Of a stretch of 64,000 bases of DNA, positions 34,191 through 62,900 are shown piece after piece. Source of the stretch: Brachycybe producta. Its lineage: Eukaryota > Arthropoda > Diplopoda > Playtdesmida > Andrognathidae. The notes beneath the pieces are model-generated. The model saw only the letters and a program-made list of their open reading frames with translations. It was not told where the DNA came from and did no database searches. Within the stretch, counting starts at the first letter, position 1. The number at the start of each line of letters is the position of its first letter. The stretch covers positions 6,452,722 to 6,516,721 of the forward strand of contig JAUPFP010000001.1 of NCBI GenBank assembly GCA_036925085.1, written 5' to 3'. A program made the position numbers and the translations under genes.

Positions 34191-34573
34191 CTAAAGCGGC
34201 AGTCACAAGGCTGGTTGCTGCTGGCTGGTTGTAGCCAGCTAGCAGCATAGTCTGAACTGCTACCAGCAGCTGCTTTCTCCAGCGGGCTAGTAATTTTAAC
34301 AGTGGCTGGTGGAGTTGGACATGTCCAACTTTAGCAGCTACCAGCTGGTCATGTGACTCCCTTCCTGCTGCTACCAGTGTGTAACTCCACTACTTGGGTT
34401 GGTTGGTTGTTAAAGTTTGTGTTTTTGCACGACAGTGATTGGATGACTTGCACTGCTAATACCAGCAGTGACTGGACAAGTGTGAACCCAAAGCAGCTGC
34501 TGCTTGCTGTTGCTGCTAATAGCCAGCAGCAACCAGCAGCTTGTAAACCAGCCTAGTGTGACTGCCACTTTAG
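34191..34573 (+). mobile_element. 383-bp MITE with CTAAAGYGGCAGTCACA ends, first of an inverted pair
   Basis: It starts CTAAAGCGGCAGTCACAAGG. Inward from the right end it reads CTAAAGTGGCAGTCACACTA. The interior is rich in CAGCAG/CAGCTG words. Its reverse complement matches 34,598-34,987 nearly throughout, so the two copies form a palindrome with a 24-bp spacer. No coding function was seen. Confidence 0.85.
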
Positions 34574-34597
34574 TAAAAAAGAAACAATATTTTCTTA

Positions 34598-34987
34598 TGG
34601 TGTAGTCACACTAGGCTGGTTTACTGCTTCTGCTGCTGGCTATTAGCAGCAACAGCAAGCAGCAGCTGCTTTGGGTTCACACTTGTCCAGTCACTGCTGG
34701 TATTAGCAGTGCAAGTCATCCAATCACTGTCGTGCAAAAACACAAACTAACAACCAACCAACCCAAGTAGTGGAGTTACACACACACTGGTAGCAACAGG
34801 AAGGGAGTTACATGACCAGCTGGTAGCTGCTAAAGTTGGACATGTCCAACTCCACCAGCCACTGTTAAAATCACTAGCCCGCTGGAGAAAGCAGCTGCTA
34901 GTAGCAGTTCAGACTATGCTGCTAGAGCGCTACAACCAGCCAGCAGGAACCAGCAGCTGGGAAAGCAGCCTAGTGTGACTGCGGCAT
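34598..34987 (-). mobile_element. Second MITE of the inverted pair
   Basis: It runs from GTGTAGTCACACTAGGCTGG to AGCCTAGTGTGACTGCGGCA, the reverse complement of the neighbour at 34,191-34,573. The outermost bases differ (GTGTAGTC instead of GGCAGTC), so one end has decayed. Confidence 0.85.
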
Positions 34988-35019
34988 TATTCTTAAGAAG
35001 ATGGCGACTATTTTCCTCC

Positions 35020-35213
35020 ACAGGCATCTGTAGACAGCTTCAGAATTTATTTGGCTCCGCCCTTTTATGAGCATCAGACCAAATATCAACCAATTAAAAA
35101 ATAAAAAGGGCGGGACATGTGACATCAGACCCAGTAACAAAACAATTAGAAATTGATGACGGAGCCAAAGAAATTCTGAAGAGCTGCTGTCTACAGATTC
35201 CTGTTTTTCCTCC
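35020..35213. mobile_element. Palindromic CRE/GC-box MITE, copy 1
   Basis: Termini CAGGCATCTGTAGACAGC and, inverted, CAGGAATCTGTAGACAGC. Inside are GGCTCCGCCC and AAAAGGGCGGG boxes and GTGACATCAGAC, a one-base variant of the TGACGTCA core seen in the other copies. It lies about 490 bp upstream of the first Rab start codon. Confidence 0.75.
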
Positions 35214-35399
35214 CACCCAAATTTTTTTTGCTTCACTAAAGTCACGTGATCTTGTCTCCCCTTATTCTAAACCTCCTTGGCCAGCTCCTCCTACAGAGAT
35301 CAAGGAGTCCTATTGGAGGACAACGGTGCCTATTAAAGAATGTGACGACGTCATCTGGCTTCAATCTCTCTTTCTCACCATTGATCTCAATGAAATGGT

Positions 35400-35702
35400 T
35401 TTTTCTCAAGTGACGTCACAATCACATTCATCAATATTGTTTGTTTTTTTTTTTTGCTTCTGTGAAGTTAATTTTTCATCAATTTGAATTTTATTTTACT
35501 AAAATGTGTGATTTTTTTATAATAAGAGAGGATTGTAAAATATAAGTATATATATATTTAACAATAAAAGAAAATCTCTTCTAATGGCTGGAAACGCGTT
35601 TCAGTGTATTTATTGATTTTTCTTCTATTTCTGGGTGTGTTGTGTGGTGGTGTGTGTGTTTGTGTCTATGGTGAATGTTCATTTTTCTAAGCTGATAAAA
35701 TA
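35400..35702 (+). promoter_or_regulatory. Candidate promoter and leader for Rab isoform B (weak)
   Basis: This is the stretch just before exon 1B. It contains a palindromic CRE-type site AAGTGACGTCACAA (near 35,408) and an AT-rich TATAAGTATATATATATTT tract (near 35,540). Both are suggestive only. No transcription start can be placed from sequence alone. Confidence 0.3.
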
Positions 35703-52010
<16,308 letters not shown>

Positions 52011-52214
52011 AACTCAATTTCGAAATGAAAAACTCTAAAAGAAAAAAAAAATTGTAAATATTATGGTAACAGTAAACAAAAAAAGCTTCGCTTTTGGCAC
52101 CTATTGTAATATTCTGCGCTTTTATGACCAACTGTCGCAAATGAAATCCAACTAAAGCATCGTAAAGCTGAAAAAAAAAATCTTCCCCCATATCAAAATA
52201 CACAAAGAACTTTA

Positions 52215-52220
52215 AATAAA
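52215..52220 (+). terminator. RAB37: Candidate Rab polyadenylation signal AATAAA
   Basis: First AATAAA after the Rab stop, 205 bp downstream. Its use is inferred from position. Confidence 0.5.
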
Positions 52221-55200
52221 CTATACGAATAGCACAACGAAATGTGGGTTTTCTCGAAACTTCTTCAGATTTCATTAAACCATTGTAAGAAAAAAAAAAT
52301 CTTAAAAGAATTGAAAAAATTAATTGAGGCTACTCGAAAATTGTAATGGATTTCAAAGTTACGAGCAAAAAAATGCTCCTGTTTTCCCCTCATGTTAATA
52401 ATAAGCCAGGGGCTAATTTATAAGTTTTGAAACGGCCTGGAGTCGAACTGAAAATGGTGCCGTGCCCCTCCCCCTCAGTTTGAACTACAGCTATAGAAAA
52501 ATGAATAGCAACCATATTTAACAGCTAAATTTCATCAATTTCTGTCAATAGTTCATGAAAATCTTCATTGAAATAAAAAAACTACATGTATTTCAGATTA
52601 TATTTATGTAAAGAAATTTGTCAATTTTGTCTTAACAAAGGTTATTTTAATTATTATTAACAATAGTCACAATTTTTTATCAACTTGAAAAACCATTCAA
52701 AAGAGCCTGAAAATGGCTACAAATGGCTATTTAGATCGGTAATTGGTAACATTTCGAGTTGATAAAAAAAATTAGATTATTGCATATCAATTTTAACTAA
52801 TAATTAAAAAAAATTAAGACTATTGGAAATTTTTTGCATGAATATGTTCTAAAATATACTAAGGCTGGGTCAACCGACCCCTAAACTGAAGCCGAGATGC
52901 TGGCATTGCGTCCATTTCTCAATAGGTTCGAACGTAAACTCGTCGTCCTTATTCAGGCGCTACTATTTAATACTAAAATGAAATAAAATGAAGGTTTCGG
53001 TCTAATGCCGTGCGTTAATTCTAAACAGAACGCAAAAATACTATTTTGTTTGCACGTGTAAGTTTTAAAAAATGATTTTCTCCATAGGCTTAGCATTATG
53101 GCTTTTGACCTCGGATATCTTGAGACACAGATCAAAATTCAAAATTTGGGCTTTGTTACGAACTGACACCTATTTAGTTCTAGCCATGTGCAAAATTTCA
53201 TAAAAATCGGTCGAGTAGTTGCTGAGAAATCGCGTCTGTACAGCACCGCAAGATGAGTGGATGGCAACGAAGCTACGGTTAAGAAATTCATAAAATATTA
53301 AACATAAATTGATAACATTTACCCATAAAGAAAAAAGTTTAGAATAATTATTGCATTTTGGTTGCTATTTATTTTTTTCCATACCTGTATTTTTCACTTA
53401 TCTGAATTAATAAAATTCAAATTGTTTACAAAACTCGAATGTTAGAAGATTATATTAAAAGTTCTTTCATTGCAATATCTTAAAAAATAAACAATTTTAT
53501 AGTTCAGTTTGAAAATGAGACCCGTTTTTAGGTTTTTCCATTGACATACCATAAAAAAAACGGTTTTCGCCTTTTTCAAACTGTCATAAAAAGTTTATTT
53601 CGAAAGATATCATCATGAAAAAAAAAACTTTTAGCATTATCACCAAATATTCTAGTTTCTAAAACAGCTTTGATTTTTTACATAATGTTTTTTTTTTCTG
53701 AAAAAAGTTTCAAGGAAAACCCTTAAAATTACTGAGAGAAAAAAATGTATAAAATTGTTTACTGTTTCTATTGATTGCTGGTCATCTGTTAAAAATGACA
53801 TATTTTTTGTATAATTATGTTTTGTAATTTTCTTTCGTGACTGTTGCAAGGTAAAGAGATAGATATGACAATTTTGCTGTCATGTGAGAGTCACTGCATG
53901 GAACCTGTTAGGTTTTTTTTTTTTTAATTTGTTAAATGTTGGTGAACTTGCATCAACTTTAGCGAGAAAACAAAATGGTGGAAATTCAACTGCAAAAGTT
54001 AAAAAGTTTCCAGATTATTTCTAAATAACCTTTTGCTGTAATTCGAAATTGCTCTAAAAATGAAAATCGTTTCGAGTGTTGATTTAAAAACAAAGGTTTC
54101 AGTGTTGATGTATATATTGTTGTAAAACATTAAAATATTTATTCCAAATCGGTTAATTTAATTTTTGTATGAAAAAACTAATTGCAATCATTTTTTAAAA
54201 GTGAAAAATTTGGAACAACGTTTAATATTTACTTTCGTTAAGGATTTGTAGCCGGGTATTCTGGCTTTACTGTGTTAAAAACTAAGTTAGAGACAAATGC
54301 AAGATAAATGAATAAAGGTAAAATAAATCCATGTTAGAAAAAAAAACGCCAAAACTGAGTGAAGAATCCTCTGCTTTTTCAAGCCAGAAAGAAGACATAT
54401 CTTGCTTAAAATGTTCTCCATTTTATTTGTTTGTCAATTGAACCCTATTGTAACTGAAGCACTAAGTACGGTTTATGCCATCTATTGGCCACACTCAGTT
54501 TTGGCACTAAATGCTCTATAGGAAAACCTTTTAGTTGAGTTACCCCTGTATGTTTATCCTGAGTAAATGTGAAGTGTCTGAATGCACCTTAAAGATGGTG
54601 CCCCATGAAGTAATGCAGCAGCAATGCAACGTGGCTCTCTTCAGTACAAATGCGCAGTTGCAAAATACAGTCTTCGAAGTATCTTCTATTTCAGTTCGTA
54701 CATTTGTAAAGAGCATATCCGCAGTAGAAAGAACTTCCATTGCTGCTGCATTTCTTCATGATGTGTAGTTAGGCCTCTTAAAAGTCAAATGCAATGCTGT
54801 GATAATGTTGTCACAACTTAATGTAAATGCAAAAGACCACTTGCAAATTTGTTTGATAGTTTTTATTTGCTACATCAGTTATCTACTAGCATCAACTATG
54901 AAGTTCACCACTACTTGAGTTGCCAGAGGGATTGTCTGAGACAATAGAACAATACCAGAGTAGGAACGCCGAGGTTCATTGTTTTATATTAATTTCACTG
55001 TACTGTCAAGTTCCTTTGTTTCTGGTTTTTCTTGTTCAGAAGCAAATACAAAGCACAACTTCTTTGTTGTCATCCAGTGGAGACAGGGCCTTAAGATTAA
55101 GTTTAACTCGACTAAATGTTTTTTTCATTCTTAAAATAAAATTAAGAATTTACTTTGACTATACAAAAGAATTATTATTATAGAATTCTCTATTTTGTTC

Positions 55201-58200
55201 ATACTATTAAAATGAGTATTCGTAAAAAAAAATGTTGTTACTGAGAAGCATCAGAACTACATCAAGATTTCTGATGTCATAAATAATATTCAAAATATTT
55301 CAGTATCTAGTAAATATTTCAGCAAATATTTCATCAACATTAAATTGAAACAGAAATACCAATGTTGTTATAAAAGTATAACTTAGTAAATGAGTTAAGT
55401 TGAAATTATTTTTAAATATCAATTTTATTTAATAATATAAATATATAATAATTATAATAACTGTTTCAAATAAGTAAGGCTCTAACCCAATCTAACGCAA
55501 CAAAACGTGCTTTTTCTATGACGTTAGAGGGTATCTTGTATTTGGACCAAATTCCTTAAACTAAAAACTTTTTAAACTGCCACAAAACACCTATAGTTGC
55601 CACACTGTAAAGTGTAAACCTGGCGGTTGTGACGTCAGAAGAGTCAATCAACAAGTTCCATTATCATTTTATCTCATCGAAAAGTGATAATTTAGCAAAA
55701 GTACCTAATAGGTTAAAGAAAAGTTTATTGAATTTCTTTTGTTATTATTACCCATTTTTTTTATCAGACAAAATGATAAAAACTTCACTTTTTGGTCAAC
55801 TCCCCTTATCTCACGTCACAAGCTTCAAATGACAGTGCGGAGAAACTTATACAATGAGCCCTCAACTTACGCGGTTAATTCGTTCCGGAAGTTATTCCGC
55901 ATAAATCGAAAAACCGCTTATGTTGAATCTCATCAAGTCCTACATTATGTATTTTAATTGCTTTTACAGAGAAAATCGACACGTTGTGCTGCTAATCCTT
56001 GGACAAGTACCGCAACCTGCATTTGCCTACTATTTTATTTTCTACCAGAATGTTTTTTCTAAACCTTTGGTGCTCAATAAAGCAATGGTTGGATGGATGG
56101 ATCTCAAAACATTCTGAGCTACATAACTTGGGAACAGAACCACATGGAATAAAATGTCAAGAGAACTAAAGTCATCCACTCATTCCAGTGACCCTGTCTG
56201 TTTAATTTCATAATTTTGAAATCCATTTAGATACAACAAAGGTCTACAGGGTTCTTTGAATTCAAAAGCCTCGTTTTCGTGCAGATCATGTGATTGGTCG
56301 CCATTGCACTGCCATTTTGAGTGCCGTGATAGTGCTCACTACTATCACTATTGCAATGGTACTGTCAACTATCGCCCTGCCGCGATAGTTGACAGTACCA
56401 TTGCAATAGTGATAGTAAGTACATGCAAACAAAAACATTGCAATAGTTACTTGTTGTTGAGTGATCTGACCAACTGGAGGAAAATATTCCCTTTGTAGGG
56501 AAATTTGAGGAGAGAGAGGATACACTGTTGTAAGACACCTCAATGTCATGACAGAACTAACACACTACTCTCAAGCTGTGTAAACACTTCCTATCGTGAG
56601 GGTGAACTATCACAACTGTCATGACAGCAACTCTCACGAAATCACTATCGCCATAAAAAACGAGGCTTTCTGAGACTAAATCTGAGACTTTAAGCCCCGT
56701 TTTCACAATGATAGTTGACACTATAGTTGCTGTCATGACAGCAGCAGCTATCGCGAGAACTATCATCGTGAAGACCACATGATAGTCACTATCACACTGT
56801 TGTGATAGCACTATCACACTAGTTGATAGTAATAGTTGTTGAATGACCGCTTGTAGGGAAATATCCACTTGTTCATGCTTAAGATAGCTGAAAAGTAATT
56901 CTAGGATGTATCAATTTCACATAAAAAATGAAAGCTTGTTGGAAACTAGAATGGCGACATTTAATATACTATTAATTTTTATTTTTCAAATTTGAAGATA
57001 AAGGGAAATAAATATTCTGCCATTTTGAAAATAAAGAAGGCCATAAAAAGGCTTATTTTTAAACATACCAATATTTTGGTATTTTATAAATTGTTTTAAT
57101 GGATTTTTAATTCTTCAAAATTTACTTTTAAGAATTTTTTTAGACTATCTAAAAGGAATTTCTTCTTCATTTTAAACTATTTTACTGTTCTAGTTTATAA
57201 CGAACTTATAATTTTCTTCCAGTGAAATTCTAAATTTAAGTTATTTCTGAATAAAAAAATATTAAAATATCTTATCTCTGATTATTCTGTATTTCATATG
57301 CAAAATGAAGAGAAACTTGAATGTGTTTTAGAAACTAGAAAGGTAGTTCAATCACTTAAGGGATGTATTTCATGTTGATATCTTCAAAATGACTGAACTT
57401 TAAAAACTTTTGTCTATAAAAAGTTCATTTTAAAATATATCAACATTAAACATCCTCAAGTGATTGAGCTACCCTTCTAGTTTCTAAAATACTTTCTAGT
57501 TTCTCATTAAATGTGTTTCTCTTCTATAATTCTGTTGTTCATAAAAAGAACTTAAGACAGAAATTGAAAAGTGTTTTCAAAACTAGTAGGGTAGCTCAAT
57601 CACTTAAGGTAGTAATTGAAAGTGTTTCTTTAGAAACTAGAAGAACAGCACAATCACTTATGGGTAATTACTTCATGTTGATATCTTTAAAAAAATAACC
57701 TTTTTATGTTAAGTTTGAAAATGACCCAACTTTAATCAAAAAATATTTCTTAATTGTTATCTATAAAAAGTAGGGCGGGGCAATTCGAATCCTCGAATCC
57801 CACGAATCTTGAAAAAGATTCGAGATTAGAAAACTCGAATCTTCGTGCTTTTTTCATCTTTCGAATTCTAACCTAAAAAAAAAAACTGTTAAAAACTTTG
57901 GTAAAATTAGTTTTATCTCCATTGACATCCAATAGAAGCGTTCGCTAACAAAAAAAACGGCGATTGTTGCAATTCCGGATTACCAATAATTTAATATTTA
58001 TTTGTTAAATATTATTTATTAAATACTATTTATTAAATGTTATTTATTAAATGTTATTTATTAAATATTATTTATTAAATATTAATTTAATATTTATTAT
58101 TTCATTTATTTGTATCGGGATATTGACATTTGACCTATATACACATTGATCTATGGACATTTGCCCTAAATCCACTTGCCCTAAAAACCATTTCGTTTTC

Positions 58201-58500
58201 GATTTAAAAATGTTTTTTTCAACGGTTTTTCTCCAGGTTTGAAGTCACATAATTATTTAGAAAAATAATAAATAATTAATAGAAAAATGATTTCACAATT
58301 AAGTGATTGAACTACCCTTCTACTTTCTAAAACACTTTCTAGTTTCTCTTAATTTTGCTCTTTTGAGATGTTCATATACCATCTTAACATGCTTTTTTTA
58401 TCCAGAAATGATTAAACTTTTATTTATAACTGAATAGATTTTGAATGAAATGATTAAAAGAAAACTTATTTATTGGTAAATTCATTTCGTTTTTTTTTAA
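52221..58500. other. Spacer between convergent Rab and HELZ genes
   Basis: No gene was recognised. It holds a family B fragment (about 53,400-53,690), a pogo-like start AACTTACGCGGTTAATTCG near 55,864, the MITE at 56,265-56,672 with a partial relative to 56,850, and many ACTAGAANGGTAGCYCAATC and AAAGATATC phrases (57,300-57,720) shared with 47,400-47,900 and 49,690-49,900. Open frames here are short and without domains. Confidence 0.5.
56265..56672. mobile_element. Palindromic MITE with AAAGCCTCGTTTT ends
   Basis: Left AAAAGCCTCGTTTTCGTGCA and inverted right AGAAAGCCTCGTTTTTTATG. The centre holds a near-perfect palindrome of about 110 bp (CTATCACTATTGCAATGGTA to its inverse, around 56,385). 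A partial second copy starting AAGCCCCGTTTTCACAATGA follows at 56,692. Confidence 0.8.
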
Positions 58501-58529
58501 TAAGATTTTTTCTTTCTTTCCGAAGATCG

Positions 58530-58541
58530 AAACTTTATTTA
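58530..58541 (-). terminator. HELZ: Candidate HELZ polyadenylation signal
   Basis: The minus strand reads CTAAATAAAGTTT here, about 300 bp after the HELZ stop codon. It is the nearest AATAAA seen on that strand. Its use is inferred. Confidence 0.4.
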
Positions 58542-58841
58542 GTGAAAAAAAACAGCCTTATAATTGTTTAATAGGATTATAATTTTTTTTTATACAAAGA
58601 ACATTTCTTAAAGTCTTCGAAAAAAGTAAAATGAAGACTCGGAAACGTTACAAAAAAAAAAAAAAGAAAAACAGACAATTTTTTTTGTGTTTTTACGAAA
58701 TACATTTGTCACGTTATGCAAATTATTCGTTAATATTTTTTTCCGATCAAACCTTAAAAAAAGTCGGAAAAATTATTTCTATACAAACATTTTCTTTTTT
58801 TGTGTTTTTTGATCGAGAAATGCGACGAAAAACGACGCCTA

Positions 58842-59946
58842 TCAGAAATATTTATACTCTCGATTAGCTCGTGGCGCAACCCTCTGCTCGAATTCGTCGA
58901 GCACCGAGGAGACGGCCGACGAAGGACGTGCCGTAAGACCTCTTACGGCCGCCAAACACGACGACAATTGACACTGACTAGAATCGGGACTTGCGCTACG
59001 TAAGAGCCGATTATGTTGATGCCTTGCAACCTCCTCCGATTGCTCCATATGAAGTTGCAATGCATCTCCTATGGTAACATTCGAAAAGTTATGCTGTAAA
59101 ATACATAATGCAGCTTCTCGCTGCTGTTGTTGTTGTTGTTGTTGTTGATGCTGCTGCTGCTGCTGCTGATGCAGTTCGGCATCACGCTGTGACTTTATAT
59201 CGTACCGCGAACGAACGTCGCCTCTGTTCGCCATGTGGAGCAACGGCGATGGATGATAATGTGCAACTTCGGCCATTTCCAAGTTTGGATTGGAAGCTGC
59301 CGCTGCAGCAGCCGCCGCCGCCATCATCTGCCGCGCTCTAAGATTCATAACTTGTGCGGGCGACAACCCGGCAGCCATATTACTCGGAATATTATGCAAA
59401 AAATGTTGCGGAGGAGGAGGAGGAGGAATACGTTGCGTCGTAGCAACAACGTTATCACGCAAAAGATATTCTAAATCGACCGAAAACCTCGTATCATGAG
59501 TTTCGTGTTGTTCTTTGTCACCGTTCTGAAGTAAGAGGTGACTCAAACCGTTACATAACGATTTCGGTCTTTCTATGGATTGCATCGGTCCCCCTGTAAA
59601 GGGAATGTTCCCCCCTTCAGACATTGCGAACCTGTATCGTGATGTTGCCGATGCCGTCGGAGGCATGGAAATGGGAAGAGGAACTAGATTGGATGGGATC
59701 TGAGACATGGTCGAAGGAGAGGGTCGAAGAAGTTGTTGCATTTGATGATGAGGATGAGAATGATGTGGATGAGGATACGGCATACCTGTTGGCACGTGAC
59801 GAGGGACGAACACGGGAGCTCTCGGGTTCAGTGCCGACGAAATTCCCACTTCGAGATTCTCTAATTCGATACGGACTTTACTGAGGCTCGTGCCAACCAA
59901 ACTGCTGCTTGTATCACAGGTTTCCAGATAACATTCCCATAGTTTT
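58842..59946 (-). CDS. HELZ: HELZ last coding exon
   Basis: Acceptor TTTGTAATAG, then A completing Arg and [23 protein letters not shown]2 (L-N-P-x-A-x-x-F-x-P) at 59,802-59,831. polyP near 59,420, a nine-Ala run near 59,305, and a Gln/His run near 59,120-59,165 encoded by mixed CAA/CAG. Then [17 protein letters not shown] and [20 protein letters not shown] before the TGA at 58,842. An open frame continues upstream to 60,077, but the splice site and homology place the exon start at 59,946. Confidence 0.92.
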
Positions 59947-62900
59947 CTATTACAAATAATACGAGAACGAACATCGGAAGCTGCGTTTTTTTTTAGGAAT
60001 TGGTCGGGAGCTAAAAGCCCAAATTCAAGATGGAAACTTGGCACTTTGAAATTACAATTTGAACAGGGTTCAAACATAAAAAACCCTTTTCGAGGGTATT
60101 CGATAAAGTCATGGTTTAGATTAGAATCATGCTAAAAGGGTTTAAGTGCCAAGTTTCCTTCTTGAATTTGGATCTTTATTTCATAACAGACCCTTTTCCA
60201 TCACCAGTCAGGCCCCTAGGGCATGCCACTCATAGTCACCAATTTTGATGAAAATTAAATTGTGTGTAGGAATTACAAAATAATTAGACCCTTATTTTTT
60301 ATTTTGCCATATTACCATTTTTTGTTGAGAAAAAAATTCCCAAAGTTTGGGTATCCGACACAAAAATGCATTTTTCTGTAAAATTTTAAAATTCAATATC
60401 TCGTAAACCGTAAGACAGATTTGTATGAGATTTTCACGGTATCATCTACATTTTATATATTAACACGCCATGTATTCATTATTGTTGGTATTTATTTAAA
60501 AGTTTGGGAAAAAATTCCCTAAAAAGTTGCAAATTTTGAAAAATGTGGCTTTTTTGAAGCCCTGTATAATGGAAAGCGCCATTTTCACATAAAACACATC
60601 ATTGAATTCTGTATTCAAAGACGAATTCATAAATACCAATAAAGTTAATATGTATTAATAAACACAAAAACTACGCTGAAAACAAATAGTACATTTTGCC
60701 GAAAATCGTCATTTTCATGGGTTTTTGACCTTTGAAAAAAAGTGGTTCTGCAACACTTACAAGTTTGAATTTTTTGTAAACATGCACCAACTAACATACT
60801 AATATAGTCATTTCTCAGATGTGGTGGTATTTTGTTTGTTTGGTTGTTAGAATTTTTAATGTTCGATAAGATATTGTAGATCATGATATATTTATTTTTG
60901 AATACTAGTTATAATATAAGCAAAGTTTCTATGGTTCTCGAGAAATGACTATATTAGTATGTTAGTTAGTGCATGTTCACAAAAAAATTCAAACTTGTAA
61001 GTGTTGCAGAACCACTTTTTTTCAAAGGTCAAAAACCCATGAAAATGACGATTTTCGGCAAAATGTATTATTTATTTTCATGTGTTTATTAATACATACT
61101 AACTTTATTGGTTTTTCTGAATTCGTCTTTGAATACAGAATTCAATGATGTGTTTTATGTGAAAATGGCGCTATTCTTTTCCATTATACAGGGCATCAAA
61201 AAAGCCACATTTTTCAAAATTTGCAACTTTTTAGGGAATTTTTTCCCCCCAACTTTTAAATAAATACTAACAATAATGAATATATGGCGTGTTAATATAT
61301 AAAATGTAGATGATACCCTGAAAATCTAATACAAATCTGTCTTACGGTTTACGAGATATTGAATTTTAAAATTTTACAGAAAAATGCATTTTTGTGTCGG
61401 ATACCCAAACTTTGGGAATTTTTTTCTCAACAAAAAATGGTAATATGGCAAAATAAAAAATAAGGGTCTAATTATTTTGTAATCCCTACACACAATTTAA
61501 TTTTCATCAAAATTGGTGACTATGAGTGGCATGCCCTGCCTGACTGGTGATGGAAAGGGTCAACATAGACTCCAACACTAAGGACAAGGTTCAAACATAG
61601 AAAACCTTGTTCGAGAGTGCTCAATAGTCGGGCAAGCATGTCAAACTCGCGGCCCACAACAAATATCTTTGTGGCCCAGCCCCTGTCAGATGTAGGATTA
61701 TTGACATTCAACTTGGGCCAGTTTTGAAAGTAATCACTGCGAACAAGATGTCCCCCCGAAGTACGAAAGATTGTTGTAGAGAAGCGATGCCAAGTGTCAG
61801 GAAGAAAACATTAATTTTACCGTTAACGACAACGGTAAAATTAATCTGCTTTCTTATACTGTACTTAAACTGTCTTATACTGTTCTTTTTTCTACTGTAC
61901 TTTTCGAAATGAACGTACATTTCTATAAGAATTGAAGTTTTTTTTTTTTTTTTTGCGGCCCACATAAATTTAGACCTTGTTTATTTGGCCCGTGTTAGCC
62001 TTTGAGTTTGACATGCTTGAAGTAGGGTTTTTATTTGTTAGAACCTGCTTAACTTGAAATTTAATTGCTAAGTTTTCTTTCTGAATTTGGGTCATAGGGT
62101 CATGATCCTTAAGGACTGCTTAGCAAAAATTAAGAGCTAAACTCACCAACTTTTACATGAAACTCTGCATCGAAAGCTGATGAGTTTAATTCTTAACTTT
62201 GGTTAAGCAGCCATTAAAAACACGATTCTTCTAACATCAACTTTCAATCTTCTATAGACAAGGTTCCAAGATAGAGAAATAAACCTCGTTTGAGGGTATG
62301 CAATGAAACTCTTTGTTTTTCTACGTTGAAACCCTGTTCTGAGGGTTATTTTACCTCATTTTAATTTAAGTTGTGACCATTAGGTTTTTAGTTATAAATT
62401 GTGCTTCTAGGGCGGCGTTACCATCGCTACGTGTATTCACGCGTACGGTGAAAAGAAATTCAAGAAGCGAATTGTTTTTATTAAACAAAACTCAATTTTC
62501 TTTCCGAAACTTAATGAATAAATGAAGCAAGCGAACTTTTTTTGTGACGATCTGTTTAGTAATAATCGTTTTCCTTTTTGCTGTTATCGGCAATTTAAAA
62601 CTGTTATCAAATAATTATTTACGAACAGATCATCACAAAAAAAGGTTCCCTCGTTTAATTTATTCATCAGGTTTCGAAAAGACAATGGGTTTTGTTTAAT
62701 AAATGCTTTTAAAAACCTACATACGTCCATAAAGATCTAAGGGAGTGGCCACGTGAAATCACGTAACTCCATCTAGTGGCATCATTTGTAATTAATTCTA
62801 ACAAATATCTATTGGTTCCCTCCTTTGTTCAAAATCATACGATTTTTTATGAATATTTATTGATAATTGAAAGGTGTTTACCTGCATTTTCCAATGGAGC

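Noticed and set aside
58631-58867. 78-codon Lys/Phe-rich plus-strand frame
   Set aside because: It overlaps the HELZ 3' UTR on the opposite strand and is made of A- and T-runs.
59947-60077. Upstream extension of the HELZ last exon starting [10 protein letters not shown]
   Set aside because: A clean acceptor at 59,946 joins the exon at 62,882 in phase and restores the conserved CRKLWE-type junction. The extension is open intron sequence that also includes repeat-like CAAGTTTCC text.
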